DNA from: Ophiura sarsii
Lineage: Eukaryota > Echinodermata > Ophiuroidea > Amphilepidida > Ophiuridae
Reading direction: 5' to 3'
NCBI GenBank assembly: GCA_035610835.1
Contig: CM069448.1
Span: forward strand, 14,384,462 to 14,448,461
DNA: 64,000 bases
Numbering within the stretch: position 1 is the stretch's first letter; each line of letters opens with the position of its first letter. Positions 1 through 11,751 of this stretch are shown here, one piece after another. A program made the translations under genes and the position numbers. Under the pieces are notes generated by a model, which searched no databases, had not been told where the DNA came from, and was given only the letters and a program-made list of their open reading frames with translations.

Positions 1-599
1 ACAGATGCAGGTATGGTGTTGATAACATTCATAGGATGATTAGATTTCTTGTTGACATAATGGGTGTGGTTGTTGGGTTTAGTGTATGGGCGATACGAGC
101 CATCGTTCAGGTTGAATGTGACGTCCAGGAAGTTGGTGGTTTTTAATCCTTGGTCGACTGTTATCTTGAGTCCATATTTCTTGAATTCTGCGATGAGCTG
201 CTTCGCGACCCTGTTTGCCTGGGGTTGTGAGTGATTGCGTAGTATTGCTAGCCCATCGTCTCTGTATAGTCCCACGTTGTCAAACATATGTTTAATGTTG
301 TGGAGGAGATATGTGCCTACAAGTTCACAAGTTTCGGCTCCATCATAAGATCCCATAGTGACATCAAATTGGTGGGGAGGTCTTGATTTGTGCCATGGAG
401 AGTTGTCGTGGAAAAGCAGTGTCGTCTTAGCGTGGTTGATTATATCTCTGTCACGGTCCGAAATTGTAGTGAATCTGGATGCGAATTCCAAGGCATCATC
501 AAGCAAGTTCTGGGTAATGTAACAAATTATACAATTTCTTATTTTATCTAAAGACACTTGTCTACTTGTAGGACCCGAACGCCCGTTATAATTGCGAAT
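1..599 (-). CDS. Penelope-like element reverse transcriptase, partial
   Basis: The minus strand is open from 599 to the window edge (about 199 codons) and continues beyond it. From about 510 downwards it reads like the RT of Penelope-like retroelements: a segment with FTTISDRDRDII, then FDVTMGSYDGAETCELVG, then GLYRDDGLAIL, then GLKITVDQGLKTTNFLDVT. YRDD (complement of about 255-266) is the RT catalytic YxDD box. The TTNFLDVT and YRPYTKPN segments match the region that follows it in this family. In the family the RT is followed by a GIY-YIG endonuclease, which would lie left of position 1. The frame runs upstream to a TGA at 600-602 with no start codon, so the 5' part is missing or diverged. 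No internal stop is seen, so the copy is fairly young. The family call rests on remembered sequence patterns, not on a search. Confidence 0.7.
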   Translation of the reverse strand, partial: MRNYNGRSGPTSRQVSLDKIRNCIICYITQNLLDDALEFASRFTTISDRDRDIINHAKTTLLFHDNSPWHKSRPPHQFDVTMGSYDGAETCELVGTYLLHNIKHMFDNVGLYRDDGLAILRNHSQPQANRVAKQLIAEFKKYGLKITVDQGLKTTNFLDVTFNLNDGSYRPYTKPNNHTHYVNKKSNHPMNVINTIPAS

Positions 600-1734
600 T
601 CAAAGATACTCGCTGGCTACAGAAAACTGCGTAATGGCTTAAAATTAAAATGCAGTTATGTCTTTTTGTTCTCAAATGTTTTGAAGTTATTGATTATTAT
701 GACAAATGGTGGTATGTTTTAAAACATTTTGGCGTAACATTTATTACGTCACAGGCGTTCTTGAATAATGTTTCATCTCGACAAAGTGCTGACTAATTTA
801 ATGGGGCAAGTGGTCCGAAGGGGTATGGGGCAACTGGTCCACTGCAAAAACTTATTCAAAATTGTAAAATTTATTTTGAAAAATTAGTTGTTAGTGTCAA
901 TAAAACATGACTCGGTATTGAAATGTGAATAGAATATGAAATATTTCACATTCTTTCTAGTTCTTAGACATTTTGGGGTATTTTGGGTCTAATACCACTA
1001 TTTCTGCTATTGAATGATTACAATATGATACGAACTTGCTTTAGAATGGTTTAAAACCTAGGTATTCTGAATTACATCAGTATTGTATTTTAAATATCTT
1101 TTTAAGTATTTTTAAGTGTCTGTAAATATATTTTCATAATAAACACAAAAGATAAACAAACAAAAAAGCATAAATTTAAGTGCAGGCTTCCAAATTAGAG
1201 TTTTTATTTCCTACAGATGAAACATTGATATCTGACTCAATAATGTAGAGTATTTCGGTTTTTCAAGTACACAATTAAAATGGAGTTCTTTAGAGCTTTC
1301 TAAAAGTCTCTTGGAAATCAAAATAAACCCATCAAAAAGTTCTAAAATTGTTTTTAATCACCTATCTTTCGTATAATTCGTTACAATGTTTATGGTGTGT
1401 TGCACATCATTAGAAAGCTGATGTATTCATCTTGACAATGATACTTAATTGGTTGCTAGCACTTGTTTCAGTGCTCAGCTACATGTGACACTTTAATACG
1501 ACAGTGTGGTTCTTTTGAGCACGAAATGATGGTGAACTTGGCACATTTTAAATGAGACCTCCCCATATTATTCACAAGCAGGTGGCTACTTACTTAACAA
1601 GCAATTGCTACAAACGAGGTATCGCTTGCGGAAAGAGAAACAATATCAATATATCACGACATATTCGAAAAAGGCGAATAAAAGATATTTTCCTAACGAG
1701 GAGTTTACATTGATTAAAACAGCATTCATCATCT
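600..1734. other. No recognised feature
   Basis: AT-rich sequence. Short open frames show no motif. Two near copies of a short phrase containing 'tggggcaa.tggtcc' lie at about 800-840. Nothing else is supported. Confidence 0.5.
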
Positions 1735-2543
1735 ATAATTACGAGCATTTTAGGAAAGGATTATATACGATATGTTATAGTTTGTGTCAGGTGCAGCATT
1801 GTCCCTTTACACCATTTAATACCAGTTATGTGATTGTCATAAAACAGAGAACGGAGTAAAAATTAACAATACCACACCTTATTTTATTCACCAGACACTT
1901 GGACATGGCTGCCGCCCTTATGAAATTCACATCAATGGCGTTGCTAACAATATCTGTACATATACTTCATGTGTCAAAACTGACTTTCACTTTCCCTCTG
2001 AATATCTTTAAAATTAGACTTCAATACAACTACTAATGATAATGCTGTACGCCTACCTACATGCATGACATTTTATGTTGTTTAATAATTGTCTTTGCAA
2101 AGATTTCCTCTTTGAAATGCAACCAACTATTTCAAAATATTCGCTTGTTTATTAAACTTATCGAAGAATTTTGAACTTTAATAACTGAGAATATCTTTAA
2201 AATTAGACCTGCTAATGGTAGTGCTGAACGCCCACACACATGCATGACATTTGATGTTGTTTAATAAATATCTTTGCAAAGTCTTTCTCTTTGAAATGCA
2301 ACCCACTATTTCAAAATATTCGCTTGTTTATTAAACTTATCGAAGAATTTTGAACTTTAATAACTCTGAATATCTTTAAAATTAGACCTGCTAACGATAG
2401 TGCTGTACGCCCACATACATGCATGACATTTGATGTTAGTTAAAAATTGTCGTTGCAAAGATTTACTCTTTGAAATGCAACCCACTATTTCAAAATATTT
2501 GCTTGTTTAATAAACTTATCGTAGAATTATAAACTTTAATACC
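1735..2543. repeat. Duplicated repeat block with internal tandem repeats (copy 1)
   Basis: The stretch from about 1735 to 2100 has a diverged second copy at about 7662-7990. Shared phrases include 'tgtgtcaggtgcag', 'ggctgccgcccttatgaaat' and 'atatctgtacatatacttca'. It is interrupted by the LINE that starts near 2545. The matching 3' part of the duplication continues at about 4150-4390 (copy 2 at 9010-9195). The 84-codon open frame at 1605-1859 overlaps the block and looks non-coding. Confidence 0.7.
2001..2543. repeat. Three tandem copies of a ~180-190 bp unit
   Basis: Units begin with 'aatatctttaaaattagac' at 2001, 2190 and 2369, giving periods of 189 and 179. Each contains 'catgcatgacatt', 'tttgaaatgcaacc' and 'actatttcaaaatattcgct'. 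The last unit ends where the LINE begins. A single diverged unit is present at about 7870-7990. Confidence 0.85.
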
Positions 2544-2544
2544 A

Positions 2545-3960
2545 GCCAGCCACTAAAATACTGGTGAGCTGCTGAAGAGCACTGGTGACAATGGAATCAG
2601 AATTATGTTACAGCTTTGTAACAAGATCTGGCGCACAAAAGTCTGGCCAGAGGACTGGAAAAAAAAAATCTGTTTTCTTGACACTTCCAAAGAAAGGCGA
2701 CACCAGTGAATGTAAAAATAATCGAACTATAGCACTAATACCTCATGCAAGTAATATCCTGCTGCACATCCTGAATGAGAGACTCAGACAACACCTTGAG
2801 AGAGAACAGGCCAGAGCAGGCCGGATTCAGAAGAGGAAGGGGTACCAGAGACCATATTGCCAACATTCGTCAGATCATAGGGAAATGTAATGAATTTCAA
2901 AGGACCGCATTTCTGTGCTTCATTGATTATGCTAAGGCGTTTGACTGTGTAAGATACGGTGCTTTGTGGAAAGGCCTGCTGGCACTTGGAGTTCCATCCC
3001 ATCTTGTGCATATAATCAAGAACCTATATGATGGCCAACTTGCCTGTGTACATACAGAGAAAGGAAACAGTGACTGGTTCTCGCTTGGACAGGGGGTGCG
3101 TCAAGGTTGCATTGAAGAAATGCCCTTAACAACTGGAATGGTGGACTGTCAATTGGAGGATGGCAGCTAAGCAATTTGCGGTATGCAGATGATACTACCC
3201 TTCTCACTACTACCCTTGAGGATCTCCAGTGTGTTCTTGAAAAAGTGAAACACGAGAGTGAGGCTATGGGTCTACGTCTTAATGTTGCTATAACCAAAAT
3301 CATGATCATTGGTGGAGTCCAGCCAACGGACCCTTTGATGGTAGATGGGAAGGAAGTTGAGCAAATAACACAGTTCAACTTTCTTGGAGCACTTATCACC
3401 ACGGATGGCAGCTGTAAGCAAGAAATTAGAAGACGCCTGACAATGGCTAGATCTGCCATGGCAAATCTCTCCATAATTTGGGCAGATAGAGAAGTCACCA
3501 AATCAACAAAAGTGCGCCTTGTTCGAGCACTTGTTTTCCCCATAGCCACCTATTCCTGTGAAACATGGTCACTCACCAAGGCAGACCGTGATAGGATAAA
3601 TGCATTTGAACTCTGGTGCTGGCTGAAAATGCTCAAAACCCCCTGGGTTGCTAAACGTACAAATATTAGCGTACTACATGATATTGGTGTGAAGAATAGA
3701 CTACTCGACTCAGTTAATCGCCAGACTCTCAGCTACTTCGGTCACATAGCCAGACGTCAGGACAACTGCCTTGAAAAGGTCCTTATGCAGGGGAAAATTG
3801 AAGGCTCAAGAAGACGCGGACGACCTAGAGCGAGGTGGATGGACAGAATCAAAGATCTTACTGGACAACCTCTAACAGGGGTATACAAACTAGCTGCTGA
3901 ACGACAACAGTGGAGAGCCATCTTGAAAGTCACGAACTATCAGACATGACGGAGGCGTAC
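2545..3960 (+). pseudogene. Decayed LINE-type reverse transcriptase, 5'-truncated
   Basis: RT homology is spread over three frames. One frame near 2560-2680 reads TGELLKSTGDNGIRIML...WPEDWKK. After a shift at the A-run (about 2659-2668) come KKGDTSECKNNRTIALI and NERLRQHLERE. After a second shift near 2810 come RPEQAGFRRGRGTRDHI and FIDYAKAFDCV (the first catalytic Asp motif), then GQGVRQGC. There the usual segment after the QG motif is missing, and a further shift leads into SNLRYADDTTLL (the catalytic DD box, about 3170-3200). The last frame (3176-3949) is open through a typical LINE tail with YFGHIAR and RRRGRPRARWMDRI. No endonuclease domain is present. Clade (RTE, CR1/L2 or Jockey group) was not resolved. 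Dead copy. Confidence 0.88.
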
Positions 3961-4149
3961 CAGACAGACAGACTAAAATACCAATGATGATACCCTCTAA
4001 GGGTTCGATTCTCTTTATATAAACATACATGTATCTTTTACATCTTAACCACCGATAACACGAGATAATACGTTTGGTTATAATGATCTCCATCAAACGT
4101 TCATTGTGCTATTTCGACCTTAGCACATTGGTTTCGTTTAGTTGATGAC

Positions 4150-4390
4150 AATCTGATGCCTGGATTAACTGAATCGAAATAGAATACACGACGAAAACAT
4201 TATAAATGTCAATACCCTGCACGCGTACTTCATTTTTTATTGATATTAACGAGTTTTATTGACAAGCAGTGAAAGACCATTATTGATTTAACCATTAAAT
4301 CCAGACTGATGCATGATGAAAATGCTTGTTTATGCAAACTAACATTAAGGTGAAATTTGATAGTTTACAACAATATCCCGTAGATGAAAG
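4150..4390. repeat. 3' part of duplicated repeat block (copy 1)
   Basis: Shares 'attaacgagttttat', 'gacaagca.tgaaagacca' and neighbouring sequence with 9010-9195. It keeps the same order as the 5' part (1735-2100 / 7662-7990), so a larger ancestral block was duplicated and the LINE at 2545-3960 interrupts this copy. Confidence 0.65.
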
Positions 4391-5708
4391 AGCGCCTTTT
4401 ATCAAGCCTGGTCAAAACATGGAAATCGTGACGACGCTGTAAATTAAGTTGATCACGTGGTATTCCGGAAACTTGAAATTGGTTGAAAACATAAAGGAGA
4501 CATAAATGTGTTATTTGATAGCAACTGAATATCCTGCCAACCATTTGGATGGTACTTTTACTAGATTGTAAATGTCAACTATCATTAATGTTTCAGTGTC
4601 CTTTTGGTGAGAGTGTTATTATTCGTTCTTATGAACATGATTTAAAAAGAGATTATCTTCAATTGCGACCGGAAATACGACGGACATTCACTAGGCAAGA
4701 ATAGTCGCTTGTTTTAAATAACATCTTGCCACGGACGGTAGCTTGATACAAATACATTTGTGTTGCATCATGAGCAAATCGTTAGTGAATTTCTTGACTT
4801 TTTGCAGATAATATGATAAATGATAATATCGGTTGTGAGTTGAATTATTATACGATATTGGTAACAAATCTGGGGCTCTTCGGGTAAACGGACCTTTGGT
4901 GTCGGTTGTTCAATCGTTTTGATATTATTGAATGATTCATATACATGTATGTATGTATATTTGATTTATTCATTTATTTGCCTAGAGAAAACAGCAACAA
5001 AACTACCGAAACACAAGCTTTTCATGCAATTCATAAAAGGATGAGTCGCAATGAAATATATGGAACTTTCGTTGTTGCCATAAGTTGTCACGAATATTAA
5101 TTATGCTATTAATATGAGGATTCTTAAAATCAATTTAGATTTAGAGGCAAATCTATAGATTGAAAGAAAAGCAGAACAACCAAATTAAGCCCAAATAAAA
5201 TAAGAAATAATTTTTAACGAAATAGTTAAGTTTTGAAACTGAACTAGCAACACAACAAATAACATTAAATGAGCGATGTAACGATGTAAAGATTGAACAT
5301 AATGATCCCTGATATTGAAGACGTAATGTGTTGATAGCAAAAGCAAACGATAGTCGTCAGCATCTCAGTGAAAGATAGACTTACGTATCGAAATATCTTG
5401 CGACACCAGTTGCTAAAACATGATAACATGATGTAATTTTATATCTAGACAGAAAATATAAGGTGTTTGCTTTATCGTTGACCAAATAACAAGGATCTTT
5501 ACGTCGAATAAATTTCGCCACCTTCAGGCAAAGGCGGTGAAAACTACCTTTTAAAGCACTGTACAGCTAGCCGGACAACGTGTTGTTGTTATAATCATAA
5601 TAAATAGTTAATCTCAAAACGGCACTCTAAACTCTAAAGTCTTAATGGACGAAGCTTACAGAAGCTGTTCTGTCCATCCCATTATGAGATTGAACTCTTT
5701 CTTAGAAA
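4391..5708. other. No recognised feature
   Basis: AT-rich sequence without a convincing open frame, exon pair or repeat structure. Confidence 0.5.
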
Positions 5709-6580
5709 TACAGGGTGAGTCAAAATAGTCATGTCCCAATTTCACCGATTTCTTAAACCAGTTAAAATTCAAAAATAAATATATTTATTGACTTGCCTAG
5801 CAAGGTGGCATTACTAGCTATAACCTAAATTTTATTTCATTCAAATTGGTTATTCGATAGGATAATTTGTCTAAATTCTGTGAAATAAAATCTGTTCCAA
5901 CTTATCTAAGGGATCCCTATGGATGGTAATGTTTAACGCGCGCCTTTTGAATATTTCAATCAAAGGCGTGTTGATATTCACAGCAATTACAATAGGAAAA
6001 CGGTTATGTTTTCAATAGTTTTCGTGCAATCACAGATAGCCTATAACAAACATTATTGAGTTTTAACAAAATGTATTTTGAAACTTGTTATTTTAATCGA
6101 ACTGATATGAGAGAAGTCTGAGAGAAAACAGATCTTATATCTTTAAACAGTTTGTGCTTTGGCAACTTACCAGGCAAAGTTCATAGTCCATTTTTATTAA
6201 TACATTTGTGCAATACTGAGTTATATTATAATATATTTAAATACTTTGCATGCATTATCGTTTAATTTATCAGAGATTCAACATAAACATAATATTTTGG
6301 TATAAATTGCAACAGTTGTACAGTGTGTTGTGTTTTATGAATAACTAATATTACAGTAGTATTAACATCCATCACCAAACTTGGAACACTTTGGATTACG
6401 CGTCGTTTCGTAAATATATTGTAAATCTGGCGTGGAATTTGATATTGTCGTGAAAACATCACCAGTTATGAAGAAGTATGTCTACTCTCATAAACAATGA
6501 AAACAATTACCAATTTTGTACAAGAAGTATTTTTCTTGATTTTTTGAAAACGGGATCTGACTATTTTGACTCACCCTGTA
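5709..6580. mobile_element. Non-autonomous Tc1/mariner-like element, 872 bp
   Basis: Terminal inverted repeats are seen directly: the left end reads TACAGGGTGAGTCAAAATAG and the right end is its reverse complement with about 22 matching bases. Both ends carry a TA dinucleotide, the usual mariner target. The interior has no transposase. The only open frame (6262-6462, minus, 66 codons) shows no DDE signature. Confidence 0.85.
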
Positions 6581-7091
6581 TGTCAATCTAGAATACGACT
6601 TTGGGTAATATTAATTTATGAAGGGATATTTTTCAAATGAGTCTGACGATATAAGGATTAATTGTACTAAAATACATTAAACTGTGAAATATGCATGCGG
6701 CGATAATTGAGTGTCCTCTTTGATCCAGGAAAATAATTGACCTGCAAAACAACCCCGACAATTAGAACAAAATTTGTCTAATTTATTCAAGGCTATCTAA
6801 ATTTGGTATGGTAAAGCACCATAATTTTTTCTGAAGAACTCTTTTTTTAAATTTCTTTTTCCATCGGAATGAGTAGGTTGGCACATAAATACATATTGGT
6901 TGTAAAATAAAGTCTGGCGGCAAGACGTGCACCCTTCCAAATTAGGTTCCTGAAACCTTTTCTTGTGGGTACACCAGTATTATTCAACAATCCAGCATAA
7001 TCTTATCAGACATACTGTAGTGTGATACTGGCTTTCCAAATAAGAAACATCAATATTCCATTGGACATAAAAAAACACGAGTTTATCTATG
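6581..7091. other. No recognised feature
   Basis: AT-rich spacer between the mariner-like element and the minisatellite. Confidence 0.5.
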
Positions 7092-7605
7092 AGTAATCTT
7101 TAAAGGGTGCGCTGGAACAGGGAAACAAAGATGAATTACGTGATCTTTAAGGGGAGCGCTGGAACAGGGAAACATAGATTATCACGTGATCATTAAAGGG
7201 AGCGCTGGAACAGGGAACTATACGTGATCTTTAAAGGGAGCGCTGGAACAGGGAAACATACGTGATCTTTAAAGAAAGTGCTGGAACAGGGAAACATATA
7301 TTATTACGTGATCTTTAAAGGGAGCGGTGGAACAGGGAAACATATATTATTACCTGATCTTTAAAGGGAGCGCTGGAACAGGGAATCATAGATTATTACG
7401 TGACCTTTAAAGGGAGCGCTGGAACAGGGAAAAATAGGTTATAACGTGATCTGCAAAGGGAGCGCTGGAACAAGGAAACACAGATTGTTACGGTAATCTT
7501 GAAAGGGAGCGCTGGAACAGGAAAACACAGATTATTACGGTGATCTTTAATGCGAGCGCTGGAACAAGGAAACGTAGATTATTAGATTAGTGATCTTAAA
7601 ATGAA
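7092..7605. repeat. Minisatellite, 11 units of ~46 bp
   Basis: Eleven units share the core 'gagcgctggaacagggaaac', followed by a variable AT-rich part and 'acgtgatctttaaag'. Unit length varies because the AT-rich part is shortened in units 3 and 4. No coding potential. Confidence 0.95.
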
Positions 7606-7661
7606 GCACATGGATTAAAACGTAGATAATTGTATTGAGTAAACTTAACGAATGTATTATA

Positions 7662-7995
7662 CAGGATATGTGATATTTTGTGTCAGGTGCAGTTCCCTTT
7701 ACACATTTTAATACCAGTTGAGACCTTAATGAATATTTTATTCAAAAGACATTTGTAGACTATACAAACAACTGGACGTGGCTGCCGCCCTTATGAAATA
7801 TACGTTAAATACATAAGGTGCTGCTATAAATATCTGTACATATACTTCATGTGTTGAAAATGACTTGTACTTTAAATTATACTTCAAAATAACTGCTAAT
7901 GCCAGTGCTATAGTCTATTTGATTGATATTTGATGTTGTGTAATAATTGTCTTTGCAATGATTTCCCTTCTGATATTTAACGCACTTTTTAAAAA
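7662..7995. repeat. Duplicated repeat block (copy 2), 5' part
   Basis: Diverged copy of about 1735-2100. It contains one, not three, of the ~185-bp units. It sits directly after the minisatellite. Confidence 0.7.
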
Positions 7996-9009
7996 TATTC
8001 ATTACTTTATCCTATGAGAATAATTTTAATTTACTAGTCAGATAAAAGCAAAGTCTAAATCAGTTTTCCTGACAGGTACAATTTAAACAAATCTCTAGTA
8101 TACCATAAATATAAGTCCAATATGTCTGTATCTTAAGCTTAAAACATGATATTTATATAATATTGAATGGCTTTGAGACATTCAATATTATTATTATTAT
8201 TTATATAACAGATTGTTTTGATAAAAACTAAATAAGTTAGCCCGAACTGAATTATCTGCGTATGTATTCACGCGCACATCTTCTGCGCCGCACAAAAATA
8301 TTGGATGGCAATATTTTTTGAATATTGGACGCACATCCGGGAACTTGGTGCACAATATTCAATACGCACTTGTATTGTACCGTTTGGAATGCCCATATAA
8401 AAAATAATACAAGATAGTGAGTGGATTGTTTGGCAATTGCACTTAGCTTATGGATACATGGATATTTCTCATTATTGGACTATATGAACAGGATAACAAA
8501 TATTGTCGTTAAAAAGACCGTAGTGAAATAATAAATTATGGATATGAGATCCAAAGATTCTGACTATAGTTTGTTTGTCTATCACGAGACAATAACGTAA
8601 CTGCGTAGTTTACTAATCGCAGGATATATAAACTCGCGCGCCCACTCGAGGCGATGGCGTATACACACACGCATAGAAAGACGAAAGATACACACCTGTA
8701 AAGTTATGTCACTGTCCAAAAGTAGAGAAATGGAGTATAGTCTATATTTGGCTGTCATGACTATTATGTTGATACAGGTGAATCAGGGTTCTGAACTTAT
8801 TAATCAGATGAAATAATATAACATGTAGATAGGTGCATACTTGTACAATATATTCGTTCTGAAATGGATCGGCAAAAACAGTACGCGAGCGGGCACCCAG
8901 ATTCCTTTCATACTGTAGATAGATGAAGAAAAGATAGTCAAAAAGATGCGGCGTATCATCAAAGCGAAAGATAGTGTTCGGGATTAATTTTGTTTCTTTT
9001 ATATTAAAT
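7996..9009. other. No recognised gene; short ATT microsatellite
   Basis: Holds an (ATT)n run near 8185-8205 and otherwise unique AT-rich sequence. It is the counterpart of the part of copy 1 that now holds the LINE, but the two are not clearly alignable by eye. Confidence 0.45.
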
Positions 9010-9195
9010 TAGATTTCTAGATTGAATGATTCGGAAAAAAATACACGGGTAAATGTCAATATCCTACATGATGTGTGGGCGTACTTGATTTGTATAGAGA
9101 TTAACGAGTTTTATAGACAAGCATTGAAAGACCAATATTGATCTATAACCATTGAAGCCAGACAAGGTCATACTGAAAATGTATTTTATGCAGGC
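9010..9195. repeat. Duplicated repeat block (copy 2), 3' part
   Basis: Diverged copy of about 4150-4390 in the same order and orientation relative to the 5' part. Confidence 0.65.
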
Positions 9196-9802
9196 TAGAA
9201 TTTCCTAGAATCGCCCCCATAACATTGATGTTTAACTACTCGTAGTAATGCAATTTACGCTTTAAATAATGCAGCTTTCTAACATTTCTGCTAGATAAGG
9301 AGCAGGGATCGGTAAATGTTTGAAGGGATCTGATTCCTGACGACCTTGTATAATTGTTACATATAAATGCTAAAACTATATTTTATTATTGCCAGCGCTA
9401 TAGAAATAGAACTGATAAGTGATCATATCTCAAGATAGAAATAATTTACTTTCAATTAATTTCTAAATATGCAATACATAGCTTTTTACTAGCTTTTTTA
9501 TTAAAATGTGTAAATGCTGGTGGATGTATTGTGTTTCTTGTAAGATATTCAATATCAACAAAAAATATAATTACAAAATTAAAATTAAATGATCAAAAAA
9601 TAATTAATGACTTCATGAAAGGAATGGATCTATGTTTACTTAATGACATATCAAACACTGTATGTATCTTGATGCGAATACAAACATGGACACTTTCACG
9701 GTGAACTAGTCGAAGTGGACCTATTCAGCTGTTTTTCTAAAAGCAGACTACTGTTTCAGAGAATAATTTAATCAGGAATCCAAAGAAACATAATAGAACA
9801 TT
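9196..9802. other. No recognised feature
   Basis: AT-rich, no gene or repeat structure seen. Confidence 0.5.
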
Positions 9803-9982
9803 TCATAGAGATAATACCAAATTTGAACTTACTGTTCCAGACAGTCCGGACGTCGAAACTGTCTGGAACAGTAAGTTCAAATTTGGAATTATCTCTATGA
9901 ACTCATCTTATTGAGAACAGTGTCCGATCTTACGTCGAATATGTCTGGAACAGTAAGTTCAAATTTGGAATGATCTCTTTCG
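9803..9982. repeat. Near-perfect inverted repeat plus a third direct copy
   Basis: Arms 9803-9845 and 9858-9900 are reverse complements (core 'ccaaatttgaacttactgtt') around a 12-base loop. A third copy of the right arm follows at about 9942-9982 in the same orientation as the right arm. This is foldback or MITE-end structure with no coding content. Confidence 0.9.
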
Positions 9983-10544
9983 TAAATATGAGTAAATGAC
10001 GGGTTCTGTTTTACTGTTTATCTTTTTAACGAGTGTCTGCTAAAGGGCCGCGAACGGGCCACAGCATTTACAGATAGAGCCTTATAATTAGCTCAATTAG
10101 GTCTACCTATGAATTGTTTCCAAATTCAAATACAGGTCATTTTATTACTATGCGAAATTATGTAGATGATTACGACGCGGTGACCAACAAGGGCTATTTT
10201 GTAATTTCGTAACCAAATGCAATTATATCACAATGTTTGCTCAATATGATATGACTCCAATATATACAATATGATTCCAAAATATATAGACACATCTATA
10301 TACATGTCCAATCATCTTTTCGCCTGATGATTGGACAAAATGACCGTATCGGATTGTCCATGAAACTCAGAGTAGCGATATATTCCGGAAGATCTATACC
10401 TCTGAATTTTGATCTGCTGTTTACGGTATTGAGCACTTTGTTCAATGGCTAGTCTAACCAGAAATGGTTGTCAATAACTATATAAAATTATATATAGATT
10501 CGGAAAAACTGGCGTGAATTAAATTAACAAAGACTTTTAAAATA
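9983..10544. other. No recognised feature
   Basis: AT-rich. A small hairpin ('gggccgcgaacgggcc') lies near 10046. No gene seen. Confidence 0.45.
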
Positions 10545-10705
10545 TACGGTCTCGAACCCAGTCCCTCTTCGCTATCGCGGCAAAGGATGTGTTCCCACTG
10601 GAACACATCCCTCTTCGCTATCGCGGCAAAGGATGTGTTCCCACTGGAACACATCCCTCTTCGCTATCACGGCAAAGGATGTGTTCCCACTGGAACACAG
10701 AGGCT
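10545..10705 (-). repeat. tRNA-like/SINE remnant with 46-bp unit repeated three times
   Basis: On the minus strand a GGGTTCGAGACC segment (complement of about 10550-10561) matches the pol III B-box consensus GGTTCGANNCC. The adjoining 46-bp unit, which contains 'cgctatcgcggcaaaggat' and 'gttcccactggaacac', is repeated three times in tandem on its 5' side. The anticodon arm does not fold with a normal loop, so this is a tRNA-derived remnant and not a working tRNA. Confidence 0.6.
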
Positions 10706-11412
10706 GTATTTAATACAGAATATAAAATATTCTTTAATAAATAGAAGAATATAAAATGATGGCTTTATTGCTAACGGACATATTATGCATATACTTTGTG
10801 CAAAATTGTGCGTCCAACAACGGATTAACCTTGAGGCATATGAATTTAATTTATGATATAATCGTTACACGTAAGAAGTTACTAAAAATTACTAATTAAT
10901 TAAAATCGATTCATTTTTATTTCAGGAATATAAAATGGATTTACAGTGAATGAATCCAAGCGTTCGCTGTATCACTAAAATAAGAGTCTATATAAATTCG
11001 GTAAATCATAATAAAAGTCGATTAATTCGAAATATAGATTAAAATCACAGTTAATAGTAAGATCGATAATGTAATGTATAGATATTGGCAATAGACGTAT
11101 ACCATTAATACAGCTATTCATAACATCATAATTAACGTCGATATCTTTTATTACAGGAATATCAAAATAAAATCGATACTAGGTTAAGTGAATGACCAAA
11201 CTTACTGTAGTTAGGTACGTGAACAAAACGATTCCTGACAGAGTCTACATAATTATGTAAACATTCATGTACGTGACCGGACCTATAAGTCAGTCTTGCT
11301 CATCGATGTTACATACATTTTAGTGTTATTACGCCTTCATATTTGTCAGTTGTTGAAGTAGCAAGTACAAGGAATTATCATTAAAGTTGTCAACGTGTAG
11401 TTTAATTCAATA
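10706..11412. other. No recognised feature
   Basis: AT-rich, no supported gene. Confidence 0.5.
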
Positions 11413-11751
11413 CTAAAGGCAGGGCTGTCAACTTTTGGGATTTGCTGGGAGGGAGATACAGACTCCAATTTTTTTCTCTCGTAAAACATGCACAATTTGT
11501 TTCCCGTCAGCAGCTGAAATCTTGATGGGGGGGGGGGGGGGTAGCAATGATGTTTGTTTTACTCAAATCCGCACGAGAATTGCATGGTCAAAATCGCAAA
11601 TGTACCCACGGAAGCTAGTAGAAAGGCGTTAATAATCAGTTTAATTGAGGTGATTTTGTTGAGGCGGGAGATTTTATATGTTAGGCGGGAGTGCGGGAGA
11701 AAGAGTGTCTAGGCGGGAGACTCCCGCGAGAGTTGACAGCCCTGCTAAAGG
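11413..11751. mobile_element. hAT-like MITE, 325 bp, with flanking direct repeat
   Basis: The body 11420-11744 begins CAGGGCTGTCAACT and ends with its exact reverse complement. CAGGG... ends are typical of hAT elements. The 7-bp CTAAAGG is present on both sides (11413-11419 and 11745-11751), one base short of the usual 8-bp hAT duplication. The interior holds a long G run (about 11527-11542) and repeated 'aggcggga' words. No transposase. Confidence 0.9.

Noticed and set aside
7092..7605. Regularly spaced repeats that look like a CRISPR array (also 33590-34786)
   Set aside because: Eukaryotic context, units diverge along their whole length, spacers are also similar to each other, and no cas genes. 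They are minisatellites.
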